Assembly (NCBI RefSeq): GCF_038005225.1 | Contig: NZ_JBBOSU010000001.1 | Coordinates: forward strand, 3,894,001 to 3,958,000 | Length of the DNA stretch: 64,000 bases | Source of the DNA: Solibacillus sp. FSL K6-1523 | Lineage (GTDB): Bacteria > Bacillota > Bacilli > Bacillales_A > Planococcaceae | Reading direction: 5' to 3' | Part shown: positions 26,772 to 36,057 of the stretch, piece by piece | How positions within the stretch are numbered: position 1 is the first letter of the stretch | Layout: the number at the start of each line of letters is the position of its first letter | Made by a program: the position numbers and the translations under genes | The notes under the pieces: model-generated | Told to the model about the DNA's origin: nothing | What the model saw: the letters and a program-made list of their open reading frames with translations, nothing else | Database searches by the model: none

Positions 26772-27839
26772 TTAATACTGAAATAACTTAGCTGTTCGCT
26801 TATTAAATTCTTCTATATTTAGCGCATCATCAATCGCTTCTCGAACTTTTCTTTCTTCCACAGCAAATAATCTTGCGTAATGTCTTGCCTCAGCGATTGC
26901 TGCTTTATATTTAACTGTAATTTCATTAATATTATTTTCTTCTATTTCTGTTGGGTGGCAATGCTTGGCGATATCAAAAATTTCATCGCCCGAACGGTTT
27001 TCGTCTGGGAAATATACATGTGGCTCCGTGCTATCAAATATGCAAAACTTTAATTCAGGTATAATCACCATATCTATTGAATTGGCGTCTAAACCACACC
27101 ATACAAGTTGTGCGTCATACCCCCGCTGCAATGCTTCTTTCGCCAATTTTTTCATCATCGAAGACTTTCCTGTACCTGGATAGCCCTTGATGAACAGGCG
27201 TTTTTCAATATTATGCGTGATACTTTGAAGTGTATCACGCGCTCCTTCAGGTGTTAATGTCCCAAGCAAGCGATGGGTTAACTTTGCAGACCTCTCATAT
27301 TGGGTCTCCCCAAAAAGCTGATTTATTAAATCCTCATACTGCTCATTTAATCCATTCCAATCCATACTTTTCCTCGTCTCTACTTCCCAATCATCATGAA
27401 TGTGGATGGCTTTCGAAAGTGAGGCAAAGCATTTATCAAAATATGTTTGCTTTAATTCGGTGATTGAAGTAATCGGTATAGTCGAAGAAAACTTTTGTAC
27501 ATCTACACAATCATATAAAGAAATGACAACATCCCGGTCACCAATAATTATTGGTTCAATCGATGGATTTGATGCCGCAAGAAATAAAATGCCATAAGGA
27601 GCTTTTACAAAAGTCGCTTCAATGGACTGTTCAAATAAAGGGTCATGAAAATATTCGATTTCAGCACCTTTATCATGATAGTAGGTGCCCAGTTTTTGGA
27701 GTAGCTCAGAAACTTTAAACCCATGCGTACCTTTAAGAAGATACACTGTTTTCGCTTCATTCATTACTTCTTTATATACATTTTTCATGCCCTGCCCCGT
27801 CATTGCCTGCCCAAAGAAATGGGTAATTGTACTACTCAA
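26772..27839 (-). CDS. P-loop ATPase, PRK06851-like, with one degenerate half
   Basis: A 355-residue protein that looks like a two-half NTPase. The second half has an intact Walker A, KGYPGTGKSSMMKKLA, followed by VWCGLDANSIDMVIIPEL and STEPHVYFPD. The first half has the parallel layout (KTVYLLKGTHGFKVSELLQK) but THGFKVS replaces the GTGKS loop, so it probably cannot bind nucleotide. The family resemblance to PRK06851 is from memory. The start is a TTG behind GGAAGGATG. Function unknown; it is flanked by repeats and has no operon partner. Confidence 0.7.
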   Translation of the reverse strand: MSSTITHFFGQAMTGQGMKNVYKEVMNEAKTVYLLKGTHGFKVSELLQKLGTYYHDKGAEIEYFHDPLFEQSIEATFVKAPYGILFLAASNPSIEPIIIGDRDVVISLYDCVDVQKFSSTIPITSITELKQTYFDKCFASLSKAIHIHDDWEVETRKSMDWNGLNEQYEDLINQLFGETQYERSAKLTHRLLGTLTPEGARDTLQSITHNIEKRLFIKGYPGTGKSSMMKKLAKEALQRGYDAQLVWCGLDANSIDMVIIPELKFCIFDSTEPHVYFPDENRSGDEIFDIAKHCHPTEIEENNINEITVKYKAAIAEARHYARLFAVEERKVREAIDDALNIEEFNKRTAKLFQY

Positions 27840-27992
27840 AGCTTCATCCTTCCATCATTGTCTTATTCTTATTTTTATGATGAAAACCTAAAAAAGGTGC
27901 CATTCAATCAAACTTTTGCCCGAAATATTAGGGCAAACTGCTTTTTAACTGGCCCCCCACCACGTTATTCTCTTATAGAATACGAAGTAAGA

Positions 27993-28035
27993 AAAATAAA
28001 AAAGGGTTCTAAACAGTTCTTAACTGTATAGAACC
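27993..28035 (-). terminator. Terminator of the blaI-blaR1-like operon
   Basis: GGTTCTATACAGT pairs with ACTGTTTAGAACC on the minus strand, followed by CTTTTTTATTT. It lies 24 bases after the peptidase stop. Confidence 0.85.
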
Positions 28036-28058
28036 TAACACAAATATGAGGTTTTTCA

Positions 28059-29381
28059 TTAATTCTCTAAGTCCAATAGACTGATAATCTCTTTTGCCTC
28101 TTCTTCTGTCATTTCAACCAATTTTTCTACTTTGTTTGTTTTAGGGTTTCTTACAGTTTTAAGGTCAACTGGCTCACCCCAAAAATCGGGATCACTAACA
28201 ATCTCGCTTCTACTATAGGTACTGTAGGACTCACCGTCCCAATTATTTTCATCGTACAAAACATGTATCCATTTGCCCTCAAAAAGGTATATATTCCTAG
28301 TATCATCGTAATCCAAAAACTCCGCAAAATCCTTTTTTTCATGACTTCTCTTAAAAGAATCCGTAACTTCTTCTTTTACATCATTATCTATAAATGATGC
28401 TACATTATCAATGTTCGACCCATTTGAAGACGTGATGAATACTGTTGTTATACCTACTACCACTAAAACAACTAATGCTATCGTAAAAACGGAACTTTTT
28501 TTAAATTTCATAATGGATATAATCCTTTCTTCAGTCGAATTTTTATTAAACCCATTATAAAGTGGGGTAAACTTACTTTTCTTCTCCGCCATTTGTATCA
28601 GAGCCAGGGCATATTCAGATCTCTTTCCCTCACCAAATATCGTAAGAACTTTCTCGTCACAGGCAATTTCTAAATCACGATTCGCCAGCACATACATGAT
28701 CCATACAAGCGGGTTAAACCAATGAAGACACAGCGTAAGTAGTAAGACGAGCTTCCAAAGCATGTCGAAATGTTTAATGTGCTGATATTCATGCGCAAGT
28801 ACATATCGCATAAGTCGCTTATCATGAACATCCATTGTCTTTGGAAGTAGGATGCGTGGCTTCAGTATCCCAACCACAATGGGCGTTGAAATTTTATCTG
28901 AGACAAGAACTTGTATGGAACGATGCAATTTATGTTTGCGGCTCCAATCGTCGATAATCGTATTTCCTCGAATCGGAAGTGCTGTTTTTAGCTCTTTATT
29001 ATTTTTGTGAAATGTAACCAAAAAGAATAAGGCTAAAGATACCGCGCCAATCATCCAAATTATTTGTATAGAGGATGCTAAGAATATCCCTTCTTGTATC
29101 GGTAAAATCCGGGTATCTACTGTAGAAATACTGCCATCTGCAAAAGGGTTCGTTCCACTGGGCATTTGGGCTTTCGGGTTTATGAAAGTCCCAACACCAT
29201 CCGTTATGTTGTAAATGCTTAAGTTGGAGGGAATCGAAAATGGAATCAACAAACGAAAAGTTACAACGCCCCAAAGTGCGAGAAAGGTAATCTTAGGTAG
29301 CTTGTTTAAGCCCAGCGCCCTAATGGTCACGGTAATGAGTATGAGAACACCTGCCGACATACTCATTTGAATAATATTCAT
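28059..29381 (-). CDS. M56-family BlaR1/MecR1-like membrane metallopeptidase
   Basis: A 440-residue sensor protease. Membrane helices flank the cytoplasmic gluzincin domain with HEYQH (197-201) and a downstream ENxxDLEIACDE-like segment (ANRDLEIACDEKVL). One further helix (VFTIALVVLVVVGITTVFI) leads to an extracellular tail of about 125 acidic residues. That tail is too short to be, and does not resemble, the penicillin-binding sensor of BlaR1, so the signal is probably not a beta-lactam. It should cleave or antagonise the repressor encoded nine bases upstream. Confidence 0.85.
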   Translation of the reverse strand: MNIIQMSMSAGVLILITVTIRALGLNKLPKITFLALWGVVTFRLLIPFSIPSNLSIYNITDGVGTFINPKAQMPSGTNPFADGSISTVDTRILPIQEGIFLASSIQIIWMIGAVSLALFFLVTFHKNNKELKTALPIRGNTIIDDWSRKHKLHRSIQVLVSDKISTPIVVGILKPRILLPKTMDVHDKRLMRYVLAHEYQHIKHFDMLWKLVLLLTLCLHWFNPLVWIMYVLANRDLEIACDEKVLTIFGEGKRSEYALALIQMAEKKSKFTPLYNGFNKNSTEERIISIMKFKKSSVFTIALVVLVVVGITTVFITSSNGSNIDNVASFIDNDVKEEVTDSFKRSHEKKDFAEFLDYDDTRNIYLFEGKWIHVLYDENNWDGESYSTYSRSEIVSDPDFWGEPVDLKTVRNPKTNKVEKLVEMTEEEAKEIISLLDLEN

Positions 29382-29390
29382 ACCCTCACC

Positions 29391-29759
29391 TCACTGTAGG
29401 TTTTCTACGATTTTTTTAAGCTTTTCAATCTCTGATTTGGTAAGATTTTTGTCATTGATAAATGCCGAAAAAAACAATTCATTTGACCCATCAAAAATTT
29501 TATTGATTAGTTCCGTAGTTTCTTGTTCCTGCACCTGCCCTTTAGTAATCAAAGCCTTACAAGTAAAGTTTGGTTCCCTACGCTCTACTGCGCCCTTGTC
29601 AATCAACTTCTTAATAACCGTGTACGTCGTGTTGCGATTCCAACCTGTTTCTTCAGTTAGAATTTTAGCCAACTGCCCTGCTGTTACATCCCCTTCTTCC
29701 CACAAGACTTCCATGACTTTCAGTTCCGAATCAAATAATTTAATGCCGATAAAACTCAC
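29391..29759 (-). CDS. BlaI/MecI/CopY-family repressor
   Basis: A 122-residue winged-helix repressor: FDSELKVMEVLWEEGDVTAG, NRNTTYTVIKKLIDKGAVER and a C-terminal dimerisation helix region. The annotated start is a GTG at 29759, but GGA directly abuts it, so the ribosome site does not fit. An internal start (for example ATT or ATC a few codons in, after GGAGTGAG) is possible. It is operonic with the M56 protease and likely represses this operon through the dyads just upstream. Confidence 0.85.
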   Translation of the reverse strand: MSFIGIKLFDSELKVMEVLWEEGDVTAGQLAKILTEETGWNRNTTYTVIKKLIDKGAVERREPNFTCKALITKGQVQEQETTELINKIFDGSNELFFSAFINDKNLTKSEIEKLKKIVENLQ

Positions 29760-29762
29760 TCC

Positions 29763-29809
29763 TGACTACTGCAATAGTTACTTCCAATTAAATACTACTA
29801 CAGTAGTCA
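29763..29809. promoter_or_regulatory. Two dyad operators for the BlaI-like repressor
   Basis: TGACTACTGCAATAGTTA (29763-29780) and ACTACTACAGTAGTCA (29794-29809) share the half-site TGACTACTG/CAGTAGTCA and are about 29 bases apart centre to centre. Their position immediately before the repressor start matches autoregulation by BlaI-type proteins, whose known sites contain TACA/TGTA or ACTAC-type dyads. Confidence 0.7.
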
Positions 29810-29909
29810 TTTTTTGTAAATGATTCTTTAAATATATAAGTCGTACTAATTCAGTCACTCTAGCTTTGTTTAAATGCGTGACTGTGTACAAAAAACATTA
29901 AACCTAAAA

Positions 29910-30025
29910 TGCCAGTGTTTAAACAATTCAAAGTTGTTTTAACACTGGCACATTTCAATTCATTTATTTAACGCTAGTCAATCAAACTCCAACCAAGCAA
30001 CACACTCAACCGAATGGACAATGGT
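29910..30025. repeat. Hairpin plus rlmCD-like 3'-end relic
   Basis: A long hairpin, TGCCAGTGTT...AACACTGGCA (29910-29950), precedes a relic at 29975-30025. On the minus strand the relic reads in frame as VHSVECVAWLEFD followed by TGA, resembling the RlmCD C-terminus ([11 protein letters not shown] in the intact gene). The hairpin differs in sequence from the R family but the order hairpin-relic is the same. It lies downstream of the LysR gene and can terminate it. Confidence 0.65.
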
Positions 30026-30114
30026 CGGTTTAAGTAATTGGATTCAATTGTTATAAATGAATGTTTATAGTTCACCTTCACGTTGTTTTCAAGAATTCTT
30101 TTTCAAAAGCGTTT

Positions 30115-30999
30115 CTATTGGGAAAGATATTGCCGTAGTGTTTCGATAAATGTTTTTAACGCTTTCGTCTGATACACGGTATTCGTGACAATCGAAAAAT
30201 TACGTTTGAAAGGCAATCCACTTACATTAATTAACTCAGCATAATGATTGTGTAGTTCCTTCTCAATCGTCCAGCGTGATAATAACGTAATGCCAATTCC
30301 AGCTTGAACGGATTCTTTGATCAGTTGGGTACTACCAAACTCCATTAGTTTTTTCGGTGTGATTCCATAGGTTTTAAAAAGATTTTCTGTTGCTTCTCTT
30401 GTACCTGACCCTTGTTCTCTTACAATCCACGTTTCTTCTTCTAATTCAGAAATAGTTACGTCCCCTTCCCTTTGGATTAAGCGATGATTAGGGGAAGCTA
30501 CGATGACCATATGATCCTCTGCCACAATCTCGGTCAACAATTTGTCTTGCTTAAAAATCCCTTCAATAATCCCTATATCCAATTGATGGTTCGTAACTAA
30601 ATCGATAATTTCCTTTGTATTATGTATGGTGATCGATGGGGTAATTTCCGGATAATGATTTTGTAATCGAGCAATAATATGAGGTAAAATATATTCTCCA
30701 AATGTAAAAGAAGAACCAATCGAAATGGGACCGCGTGCTTTATTTGTTAAATCATCCACTGAACACTGCATGTTTGTATAAAGATTTAAAATTTCCTTTG
30801 CATGACGAAAGACAATTTCTCCTGCTTGATTTAAGCGAACATATTTATTTGTCCGTTCCAATAACCTCGTACCAACTGAATCTTCCAATGCGCGAATATA
30901 CTGACTGACGGCTGGTTGTGTTAGGTGAAGTTCCTCAGCAGCTCTTGAAAAACTTTTCTTTTCAGCAACCATGACAAACACTTGTAAATGAAAATCCAT
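30115..30999 (-). CDS. LysR-family regulator (CysL/YeiE-like)
   Basis: Start taken at the ATG at 30999, eight bases after AAGGAGG; an ATG eight codons upstream includes that site. It has 294 residues. The helix-turn-helix is KKSFSRAAEELHLTQPAV then SQYIRALEDSVGTRLLERT; the effector domain includes PISIGSSFTFGEYILPHI. It is divergent from a yeiH-type gene about 800 bases away, the common LysR/YeiH pairing, so regulation of that transporter is likely. CysL/YeiE similarity is judged by eye. Confidence 0.85.
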   Translation of the reverse strand: MDFHLQVFVMVAEKKSFSRAAEELHLTQPAVSQYIRALEDSVGTRLLERTNKYVRLNQAGEIVFRHAKEILNLYTNMQCSVDDLTNKARGPISIGSSFTFGEYILPHIIARLQNHYPEITPSITIHNTKEIIDLVTNHQLDIGIIEGIFKQDKLLTEIVAEDHMVIVASPNHRLIQREGDVTISELEEETWIVREQGSGTREATENLFKTYGITPKKLMEFGSTQLIKESVQAGIGITLLSRWTIEKELHNHYAELINVSGLPFKRNFSIVTNTVYQTKALKTFIETLRQYLSQ

Positions 31000-31107
31000 G
31001 TAATTGCCCTCCTTCCAAAACACAATCTTATTAAGATTAACCTTATAACAATGATTGTTTTTTATCTATATAAATTGAACAAAAGTTTCTATCTTTTCAT
31101 TAGATAA

Positions 31108-31282
31108 ATTCTAATTAAGTATTCGCTAGGTTGGGCTGGCTAAGCACATGAGGCGCACAGCTTTGTTGCACAAATCTATACGACTCATCTGTGTGCTTTG
31201 TGCGAGGCCAGCCCTGTACAAAGATTTGCCGTTCTAAAAAAGCTTCCTCAATTGAGTGCGTCGCTGCCGTGGGAGGCGACGT
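31108..31282. repeat. Type II structured repeat, copy b
   Basis: Same layout as copy a: GGCTGGC...GCCAGCC enclosing GCACATGAG/CTCATCTGTGTGC, then TTCCTCAATTGAGTG and the CGTCGC/GCGACG hairpin (31259-31264/31276-31281). Same orientation as copy a. Confidence 0.85.
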
Positions 31283-31534
31283 CATCTGGAAATAGGTTGT
31301 CCTCTGAATTGGAAATTCAAATCCAACTTCATTTTTTAGCGATATAGGAGTAGCATTTCAACAACATTTAAGCAAAACGGAATTCTTCACAAATACGAAT
31401 TGACCAAAAATAGATATTTTAGTATTGACCAACGATGGAAATAGTCGATTTAAAGCGATAAAAACAACTTTATCTATATGGAAAAATGGGAATGGACATG
31501 CTAGAGGCATAAACTTGAATAGAAAGAGTTGATT

Positions 31535-31590
31535 GGAATGAAGCGGAGACGACTTCTGCGGGAACAGCACGAGCGGAAATTCCACCTTTT
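31535..31590. repeat. Truncated copy of a widespread Bacillales intergenic repeat
   Basis: GCGGAGACGACTTCTGCGGG followed by AACAGCACGAGCGGA matches the core (GCGGAGACTCCTGCGGGA..AGCACGAG) of a repeat common between genes in Bacillus and relatives, from memory. Only the left half is recognisable here. Confidence 0.55.
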
Positions 31591-31803
31591 CAAAAAGGAT
31601 TTTTAAAAGCTGGATTCTTTAGTTAAATATATCTAGCAAAAAAACATTCATTCCATGTAAAAAATGGGATTACTTATCGTTTGAATAGCAATGACTAATT
31701 GATCTATTCCCTTTTCCTTATCATCCTCATTAAGAATCGTTATTTTTCTTATGTATAAAACAGGAGTACGCTGAAAGGACAGAAGCAAAGAGGAGTGATT
31801 TGA

Positions 31804-32865
31804 ATGGGAGGGCAAATGGCAAAATCATTAAGTTTAAATGAAGAAGAATGCCTGCAGCAAAAAAAGCCGTCGCCAAAACCATCTACAAAGCTTTGGTTAG
31901 CAGGAATCGCCTTTACTATCGTCATTGCGGCACTTGGGTATGCATTATCGGTCGTTCCCGGCTTTGATCGTGTGGGACCGCTGGCATGTGCGATTGTTAT
32001 CGCGGTCATTTATCGGCAATTTTTTGGATATCCAGAACAGATCCGTCAAGGTATTCAATTTTCAGCCAAGCGCTTTTTACGATTTGCGATTATTTTATAC
32101 GGATTAAAATTAAACATCGATGTTGTTTTGCATCAAGGGATGGGCCTACTAATCCGTGATATTGGCATTATCGCCTTCGCTATATTCATGACAGTGTGGT
32201 TGGGAAAACGTTTGAAAGCCGATGGAACTTTATCCCTTCTACTTGGTGTCGGTACAGGAGTTTGCGGAGCCGCTGCGATTGCAGCCGTCTCGCCAATCAT
32301 TAAGGCGAAAGATGAAGATACTGCAATAGGAGTAGGAATTATTGCTTTAGTCGGAACCATTTTTTCTATTACCTATACAATTATTCGACCGTTTCTCCCT
32401 TTGTCAGACATTCAATACGGAATATGGAGCGGTATTAGTCTTCACGAAATTGCCCATGTCGCCTTAGCGGGGGCACCAGCAGGCCAAGATGCTTTAGCCA
32501 TTGCGCTTTTAGCAAAATTGGGGCGCGTTCTCCTACTTATCCCGTTATGTTTTATCCTTATGTATTGGATGCAACGAAAAAATGCCGGTAAATCGGGGGA
32601 AACAAAAATTGAATTTCCATGGTTCCTTATTGGTTTTATTTTTATGAGTCTGTTTGGAAGCTATGTTCTTGGAAAGTCCATTCCCGTATCAACAGGGACA
32701 TTAGAAGGTATTTCGATTTTTACATCCTTTATTTTGACATCCGCTATGGTTGGTCTCGGCTTGAATGTCAGTTTAAAAGATCTCCGCACAAAAGCAGCTA
32801 GACCATTAATTGCCATGCTGATTACATCTGTTTTAGTTTCGGTTGTTGCTTATATTATTATTTAG
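31804..32865 (+). CDS. yeiH: YeiH/UPF0324-family membrane protein, putative sulfate exporter
   Basis: A 353-residue protein with about ten membrane helices. It has RFAIILYGLKLNIDVVLHQG, LLLGVGTGVCGAAAIAAVSP, GISLHEIAHVALAGAPAGQD and TSAMVGLGLNVSLKDLR, all typical of the UPF0324 (YeiH, PSE) family. The N-terminal 30 residues are a soluble extension. The family is proposed to export sulfate or sulfonate-derived sulfite, but firm biochemistry is limited. The divergent LysR gene is the probable regulator. The ribosome site is AGAGGAG. Confidence 0.88.
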   Translation: MGGQMAKSLSLNEEECLQQKKPSPKPSTKLWLAGIAFTIVIAALGYALSVVPGFDRVGPLACAIVIAVIYRQFFGYPEQIRQGIQFSAKRFLRFAIILYGLKLNIDVVLHQGMGLLIRDIGIIAFAIFMTVWLGKRLKADGTLSLLLGVGTGVCGAAAIAAVSPIIKAKDEDTAIGVGIIALVGTIFSITYTIIRPFLPLSDIQYGIWSGISLHEIAHVALAGAPAGQDALAIALLAKLGRVLLLIPLCFILMYWMQRKNAGKSGETKIEFPWFLIGFIFMSLFGSYVLGKSIPVSTGTLEGISIFTSFILTSAMVGLGLNVSLKDLRTKAARPLIAMLITSVLVSVVAYIII

Positions 32866-32898
32866 GGCATTTTAATGAGAGTATTAGCAAAAAAATGA

Positions 32899-32934
32899 AG
32901 GGTTCGTGCACTCATTGTGTATGAACCCTTTTTG
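32899..32934 (+). terminator. Terminator of yeiH
   Basis: AGGGTTC...GAACCCT stem with an 18-base loop and a TTTTTG tail, 33 bases after the stop. Confidence 0.75.
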
Positions 32935-32951
32935 TCGTTTTTGTAAAGCTG

Positions 32952-33027
32952 TTTGTAAGTTGTTCGAAAAAATTTAAGGTTCTTGTAAGCTTGCGACAAT
33001 TTTTATGTAAGTTTGGGTGGGTATACT
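32952..33027 (+). promoter_or_regulatory. Probable response-regulator-dependent promoter of the BceAB-like operon
   Basis: TGTAAG occurs at 32954, 32984 and 33006, followed by a good -10 TATACT (33022-33027) but no matching -35. Repeated half-sites upstream of a weak -35 fit activation by an OmpR-type regulator such as the one encoded at 37499-38215. AGAGGTGAG precedes the ATG at 33065. Confidence 0.5.
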
Positions 33028-33064
33028 GTAGTCAAATGCAAAACAAAGAAGAGGTGAGCGACAA

Positions 33065-33832
33065 ATGACTCCATTATTAAAAGTACAAAATGTAGGAAAA
33101 GTTTATGGAAACGGCGCAAACAAATTTACTGCGCTTTCGAATATATCATTTGAAGTGAAAAAAGGTGAATTTGTAGGTGTGATGGGTCCTTCAGGCGCTG
33201 GGAAATCAACACTACTAAATGTGCTCGCAACAATTGATACACCGACAACAGGTAATATCGTAATTGGCGAATCGAATTTATCACAAATGAAAGATGCGGA
33301 CTTAGCGGATTTCCGTCGCGATCATTTAGGGTTTATTTTTCAAGATTATAACTTGCTCGATTCGTTAACAGTACGCGAAAACATCGTCTTGCCATTAGCA
33401 ATCGCCAAGGTGCCGGCAAAAGAAATTCATACGCGTGTAGCGCATATTGCTGAACGATTCGGTATTAGTAATTTGCTCGATAAATACCCTTATCAAATAT
33501 CAGGTGGACAAAAGCAGCGTACTGCATCATCTCGTGCACTTGTCACAGAACCACAGCTTATTTTCGCGGATGAGCCAACAGGTGCGCTCGATTCAAAATC
33601 AGCAACAGATTTACTGGAAAGACTAAGTGATTTAAATAAAACACAAGCTTCAACAATTATGATGGTGACGCACGATGCATTTGCTGCAAGTTTCTGTCAG
33701 CGTATTTTATTTATCCAAGATGGACAGTTATCAAAGGAAATTCACCGTGGTACACAAACACGCAAGCAATTTTTCCAAGAAATCTTGCAAGTGCTAGCAA
33801 GTATCGGAGGTGAGGTTAATGACATTATTTAG
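33065..33832 (+). CDS. BceA/YxdL-type ABC transporter ATPase
   Basis: A 255-residue MacB/BceA-class ATPase. Walker A GPSGAGKST, Q-loop FIFQDYNLLDSLTVREN, signature ISGGQKQR and Walker B LIFADEPTGALDSKS are all intact. BceAB-type systems sense and counter cell-wall-active peptides by target protection. It overlaps the permease gene and belongs to an ATPase-permease-YxeA operon, the order found in B. subtilis yxdLM-yxeA. Confidence 0.9.
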   Translation: MTPLLKVQNVGKVYGNGANKFTALSNISFEVKKGEFVGVMGPSGAGKSTLLNVLATIDTPTTGNIVIGESNLSQMKDADLADFRRDHLGFIFQDYNLLDSLTVRENIVLPLAIAKVPAKEIHTRVAHIAERFGISNLLDKYPYQISGGQKQRTASSRALVTEPQLIFADEPTGALDSKSATDLLERLSDLNKTQASTIMMVTHDAFAASFCQRILFIQDGQLSKEIHRGTQTRKQFFQEILQVLASIGGEVNDII

Positions 33833-35690
33833 TCTTGCACAAAAAAATATACAACGAAATTTATCGAATTACTTTTTATATATTGCCTCTATGGTATTCA
33901 GTATTGTCATTTACTTTACGTTTGTGACGCTTAAATACAATGATGAAATTTCATCATTAACCGGGACATCGCAAAAAATTCAAGGGCTAATGAATGCATC
34001 ATCCATTATATTATTGTTCTTCATCGTTATTTTCATAGCGTATTCCAATTCATTTTTTATGAAGAAGCGCAAAAAAGAAGTGGCCCTTTATTCATTACTC
34101 GGAGTACGTAAGCAAAAAATTGGCTTAATGCTCTTTTTTGAAAACCTAGTGATTGGGCTAATATCACTTGTTTTAGGTGTTGCTATGGGATTTTTTATGT
34201 CGAAAATTTTACTAACCATTTTAGTGCGATTGATGGGCTATGAAGTTGTGGCAAATTTCACCTTCTCAGGACAAGCTGTTCTGAATACAGCAATCGTTTT
34301 CGCTCTATTATTCCTATTCACCTCATTACAAGGGTATCGTACAATCTATCAATTCAAGCTAATCGATTTATTTCATGCTGAAAAGCAGGGTGAAAAAATG
34401 CCACGTGCATCTATTTTTGCAGCAATAGTAGGTACGTTACTTGTCGGATTTGGCTACTATACATCCGTTGCAGATATTTTTACAAGCTCGATTTGGCGTT
34501 TTCTCACAATACTCGGCACACCGTTATTCGTAATTGGCATAACAATTGTCGGGACATATTTATTGTTCCATAGTGTAAGTGTTTTCGTGTTAACCGCATT
34601 GAAAAAGGCGACGGCATGGTCATGGAAAGGGCTTAATTTAATTGGGGTGTCTCAATTACTTTACCGCATTCGTGGCAACGCAAAATCTCTATCAATTATT
34701 GCTATTTTAAGTGCCACAACGATTACAGCAGGTGGTGCAGTGTTTGGGATTTACTACAATACGGAAAGTTCTATGCGACTCACAATGCCTAATACATTCA
34801 TGTGGGAAGGAGAAACAGTTGATTTCCCACAAAAAGATGTCGTATATAACGAAGCGCTAAACGTGAAAAGTCTACGGGTCAATAATGAATTTGCATTTTT
34901 TGAATACACATTGATGAAAGAATCGGATTACAATCAGTTAGCGAAGTTGCAAAGTGTAGACCGTGAGCTTCATGTAGCGGATGGTGCAACGGTATTACTA
35001 GACACGATGTATGACGAACGTTTTTCACATAATTTTACGGGTGAGACACTTCAATTAGAAAACGGGGAATCATTCCATGTCAAAAAAATGAATACGGAAA
35101 GTGTGCTGAATTTTTACCCAGCAGGCACAGTACTTGTAGTAAATGATCAGGAATTTGCAAAGACAAACGCGGAACATATGGTTTTGCAAGTTGTCGGCAT
35201 GAAAAATGATTTAAAGCAGCAAGACATATCTAAACTCATTTATGATCAGTTGTCACCTGAGCAACAAGGAACGTTTACAAGCGTCCCTAAAAGCTATGAA
35301 GAAAGCATCGCTAGTTTAGGTTCATTACTATTCGTGGGCAGTTTCTTAGGGCTTGTATTTTTAGCGGCTACAGGTAGCATTATTTATTTCAAAATTGTAA
35401 CCGAAGCAGAAGAAGACCAAGCAAAATATGCGATTTTAAATAAAATCGGCGTTAGTGGGAAGCAAATGGTCAAAACCATTGCAGGGCAAGTAGCAGTAAT
35501 TTTTAGTGCACCACTTCTAGTCGGGATATTGCATAGCATATTTGCTTTAATAGCACTTTCACAGCTATTTAACATGGATATTACAAAGCCTGTAATTATA
35601 TGGATGCTTGCGTACACAGCAATCTATGCAATTTACTACATTTTTACGGTGCGTTCATTTTATAAAATTGTAAAACAAGGAGCGAAATAA
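33819..35690 (+). CDS. BceB/YxdM-type ABC permease
   Basis: I use the ATG at 33819 after GGAGGTGAGG rather than the GTG three codons earlier; 623 residues. There are ten probable membrane helices with FtsX-like segments. A large extracellular domain of about 200 residues lies between helices VII and VIII (roughly 315-520), the family's peptide-sensing region. FFMKKRKKEVALYSLLGVRK is typical. It forms the transporter/sensor complex with the preceding ATPase and probably signals to the two-component system encoded convergently downstream. Confidence 0.9.
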   Translation: MTLFSLAQKNIQRNLSNYFLYIASMVFSIVIYFTFVTLKYNDEISSLTGTSQKIQGLMNASSIILLFFIVIFIAYSNSFFMKKRKKEVALYSLLGVRKQKIGLMLFFENLVIGLISLVLGVAMGFFMSKILLTILVRLMGYEVVANFTFSGQAVLNTAIVFALLFLFTSLQGYRTIYQFKLIDLFHAEKQGEKMPRASIFAAIVGTLLVGFGYYTSVADIFTSSIWRFLTILGTPLFVIGITIVGTYLLFHSVSVFVLTALKKATAWSWKGLNLIGVSQLLYRIRGNAKSLSIIAILSATTITAGGAVFGIYYNTESSMRLTMPNTFMWEGETVDFPQKDVVYNEALNVKSLRVNNEFAFFEYTLMKESDYNQLAKLQSVDRELHVADGATVLLDTMYDERFSHNFTGETLQLENGESFHVKKMNTESVLNFYPAGTVLVVNDQEFAKTNAEHMVLQVVGMKNDLKQQDISKLIYDQLSPEQQGTFTSVPKSYEESIASLGSLLFVGSFLGLVFLAATGSIIYFKIVTEAEEDQAKYAILNKIGVSGKQMVKTIAGQVAVIFSAPLLVGILHSIFALIALSQLFNMDITKPVIIWMLAYTAIYAIYYIFTVRSFYKIVKQGAK

Positions 35691-35691
35691 T

Positions 35692-36051
35692 ATGAAAAAG
35701 GTATATACTGGAATAGGAGCTACACTTCTCCTATTCGTTGCAGCGCTAGTAGCATTAATCACAGTCGATTTTAACCGAATAAACAAGGATGCATACTACG
35801 TCCAAATAGCAACAGACGGTGAAGTAGAAGAATATAAATTAAATACAGGTGAAATAGCCCACACTTATTGGTACGAGCTACCGTCTTACGATGAGAGTGG
35901 AAAAGAAGTAATATTGAAGTTTTCAGCTACTAAAAACTTACGTAAAGATGCCTATTTAAAGCTGTATGTTAAAAAAGAAAAGGAAGTATCGTCTTATAAT
36001 GAAGTACAATTTGATGAGATACCAAAGAAAGCACAAGAAAAGTTAAAATAA
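35692..36051 (+). CDS. yxeA: YxeA-family (DUF1093) exported small protein
   Basis: A 119-residue protein with an N-terminal signal/anchor (KKVYTGIGATLLLFVAALVA) and a small beta-rich domain with DAYYVQIATDGE, AHTYWYELPSYDESGKE and YLKLYVKKEKEV. YxeA proteins follow YxdM-type permeases in Bacillus; the role is unknown. It starts two bases after the permease stop, so it is in the same operon. Confidence 0.8.
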   Translation: MKKVYTGIGATLLLFVAALVALITVDFNRINKDAYYVQIATDGEVEEYKLNTGEIAHTYWYELPSYDESGKEVILKFSATKNLRKDAYLKLYVKKEKEVSSYNEVQFDEIPKKAQEKLK

Positions 36052-36057
36052 TAAATG

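Larger units (their letters stand above)
31024..31803. promoter_or_regulatory. Long divergent region between LysR and yeiH
   Basis: 780 bases. It holds type II repeat copy b (31108-31282), a truncated copy of a widespread Bacillales repeat (31535-31590) and AT-rich sequence. Near the LysR gene ATTAAGATTAACCTTAT and near yeiH ATTAAGAATCG...CTTATG are loosely similar and could be regulator sites, but this is weak. No gene is supported. Confidence 0.35.

Noticed and set aside
28059-29381. Calling the M56 protein a beta-lactam sensor
   Set aside because: The C-terminal domain is far shorter than a penicillin-binding sensor and shows no SxxK or KTG-type motifs.
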